From Pacificimonas pallii (lineage in GTDB: Bacteria; Pseudomonadota; Alphaproteobacteria; Sphingomonadales; Sphingomonadaceae), in assembly GCF_019204005.1 (NCBI RefSeq), contig NZ_JAGSPA010000003.1, positions 310,001-374,000 on the forward strand: a DNA stretch of 64,000 bases, written 5' to 3'. Position 1 is the first letter of the stretch, and each line of letters starts with the position of its first letter. Below the pieces are notes generated by a model. It saw nothing but the letters and a program-made list of their open reading frames with translations. It ran no database searches and had not been told where the DNA came from. Shown one piece after another: positions 63,424-64,000 of the stretch. The translations under genes and the position numbers were made by a program.

Positions 63424-64000
63424 CTAGCCGTCCATGGCGCGCAGCATCTGCTTCGCGATGACCAGCTGCTGGATCTGCGTGGTCCCCTCGTAAATGCGGT
63501 AGAGGCGGGCGTCGCGGAAGAAGCGCTCGGCGTCATATTCCTTCAGATAGCCTGCGCCGCCGTAGATCTGCACGACTCGGTCGACGACGCGGCCGCACAT
63601 TTCCGACGCGAACATCTTGGCGCAGCTCGCTTCCAGCGTGACGCGCGCGCCGGTGTCCGCCTTTGCGCAGGCGTCGCGGATCATGCATTCGGCGGCGTAG
63701 ATTTCCGCCTTCGAATCGGCCAGCATCGCCTGGATAAGCTGGAAGCCCGCAATGGGCTCGCCGAACGCCTTGCGCTCCGTTGCGTATTTCAGGCCGCTGT
63801 CGAGTGCGCGCGCGGCATAGGCGGCGGAGCAGGCGGCGATAGAAAGACGTCCATTGTCAAGGCTTTGCATGGCGGTTTGAAACCCGCGCCCCTCTTCACG
63901 GCCCAAAAGGCAGTCGGCGGGAATGCGCGCTTCCTCCATGATGACATCGGCGATCTGCGCACCGGTCTGGCCCATCTTTTCATCCGGTGCACCAATGGTG
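63424..64000 (-). CDS. Acyl-CoA dehydrogenase, C-terminal part (start outside the window)
   Basis: Flavin-dependent fatty acyl-CoA oxidation. The frame is open to the window edge. The visible C-terminal part includes MGQTGAQIADVIMEEARIP, ERKAFGEPIAGFQLIQAML, VDRVVQIYGGAGYLKEYDAE and the ending RDARLYRIYEGTTQIQ, with the family FRDARIxxIYEGTxxIQ motif. The catalytic base position is in the YEGTTQIQ region. The missing N-terminal part lies beyond 64000. Confidence 0.92.
   Translation of the reverse strand, partial: TIGAPDEKMGQTGAQIADVIMEEARIPADCLLGREEGRGFQTAMQSLDNGRLSIAACSAAYAARALDSGLKYATERKAFGEPIAGFQLIQAMLADSKAEIYAAECMIRDACAKADTGARVTLEASCAKMFASEMCGRVVDRVVQIYGGAGYLKEYDAERFFRDARLYRIYEGTTQIQQLVIAKQMLRAMDG

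Noticed and set aside
1-64000. CRISPR array
   Set aside because: No series of direct repeats with spacers of regular size was seen; the tandem repeats at 50302 and 52889 have no spacers.

Overview
The window (GC-rich apart from one AT-rich patch) looks like chromosome from an alphaproteobacterium of the Sphingomonadales type. The grounds are three TonB-dependent receptors each coupled to a hydrolase gene, an UrcA-family protein, a VPxPA-CTERM sorting signal, a DUF2383 stress-type protein, a CheA-R-B-D-Y-W chemotaxis locus and an alphaproteobacterial type of UvrA. No species is assigned.

Layout. 1-7917: two receptor/hydrolase units (TonB receptor + serine hydrolase; TonB receptor + metallophosphatase) separated by a decayed IS3-type transposase fragment. 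8239-15896: tRNA-Met, isoaspartyl peptidase, nitronate monooxygenase, an unknown protein, a MoxR ATPase, a short-chain dehydrogenase, a PEP-CTERM protein, the VWA partner of MoxR and a GNAT acetyltransferase. 15893-26202: a minus-strand chemotaxis locus read as mcp, STAS, cheA, cheR, cheB, cheD, cheY, cheW, a second cheB-like gene with an altered active site, an unknown 95-residue protein and a soluble mcp, mostly linked by ATGA overlaps. 26885-34318: mannose-6-phosphate isomerase, extensin-like protein, small and unknown proteins, DUF4126 protein, lipoprotein, a LytS/LytTR two-component pair and an UrcA-family protein. 34622-41177: RND pump and adaptor, then a BlaI/M56 pair preceded by two tandem BlaI-type operators. 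41272-48055: methyltransferase-nuclease fusion, a divergent 2OG-oxygenase/sulfotransferase-like pair and uvrA carrying an in-frame palindromic insertion. 48056-52884: the least conserved stretch, with an AT-rich segment, an acidic HExxH protein, a lipoprotein, DUF2383, a PemK/Phd-like toxin-antitoxin pair and an HTH protein. 53001-64000: PadR regulator, exported phosphoesterase, flavin reductase with a MarR-like tail, acyl-CoA carboxylase alpha chain, TonB receptor + alkaline phosphatase, YgfZ, two small membrane proteins and the end of an acyl-CoA dehydrogenase.

How the genes work together. Receptor genes lie directly beside secreted hydrolases, which suggests nutrient scavenging, and two of the three units involve phosphatases. 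The chemotaxis locus contains a complete adaptation system but no flagellar genes are visible. BlaI/M56 is a self-contained sensor-repressor module next to an efflux pump. The most unusual items are the active-site-altered CheB paralogue, the palindromic repeat inside uvrA, the low-GC specificity domain of the methyltransferase-nuclease, and the acidic metallopeptidase-like protein in the AT-rich patch.
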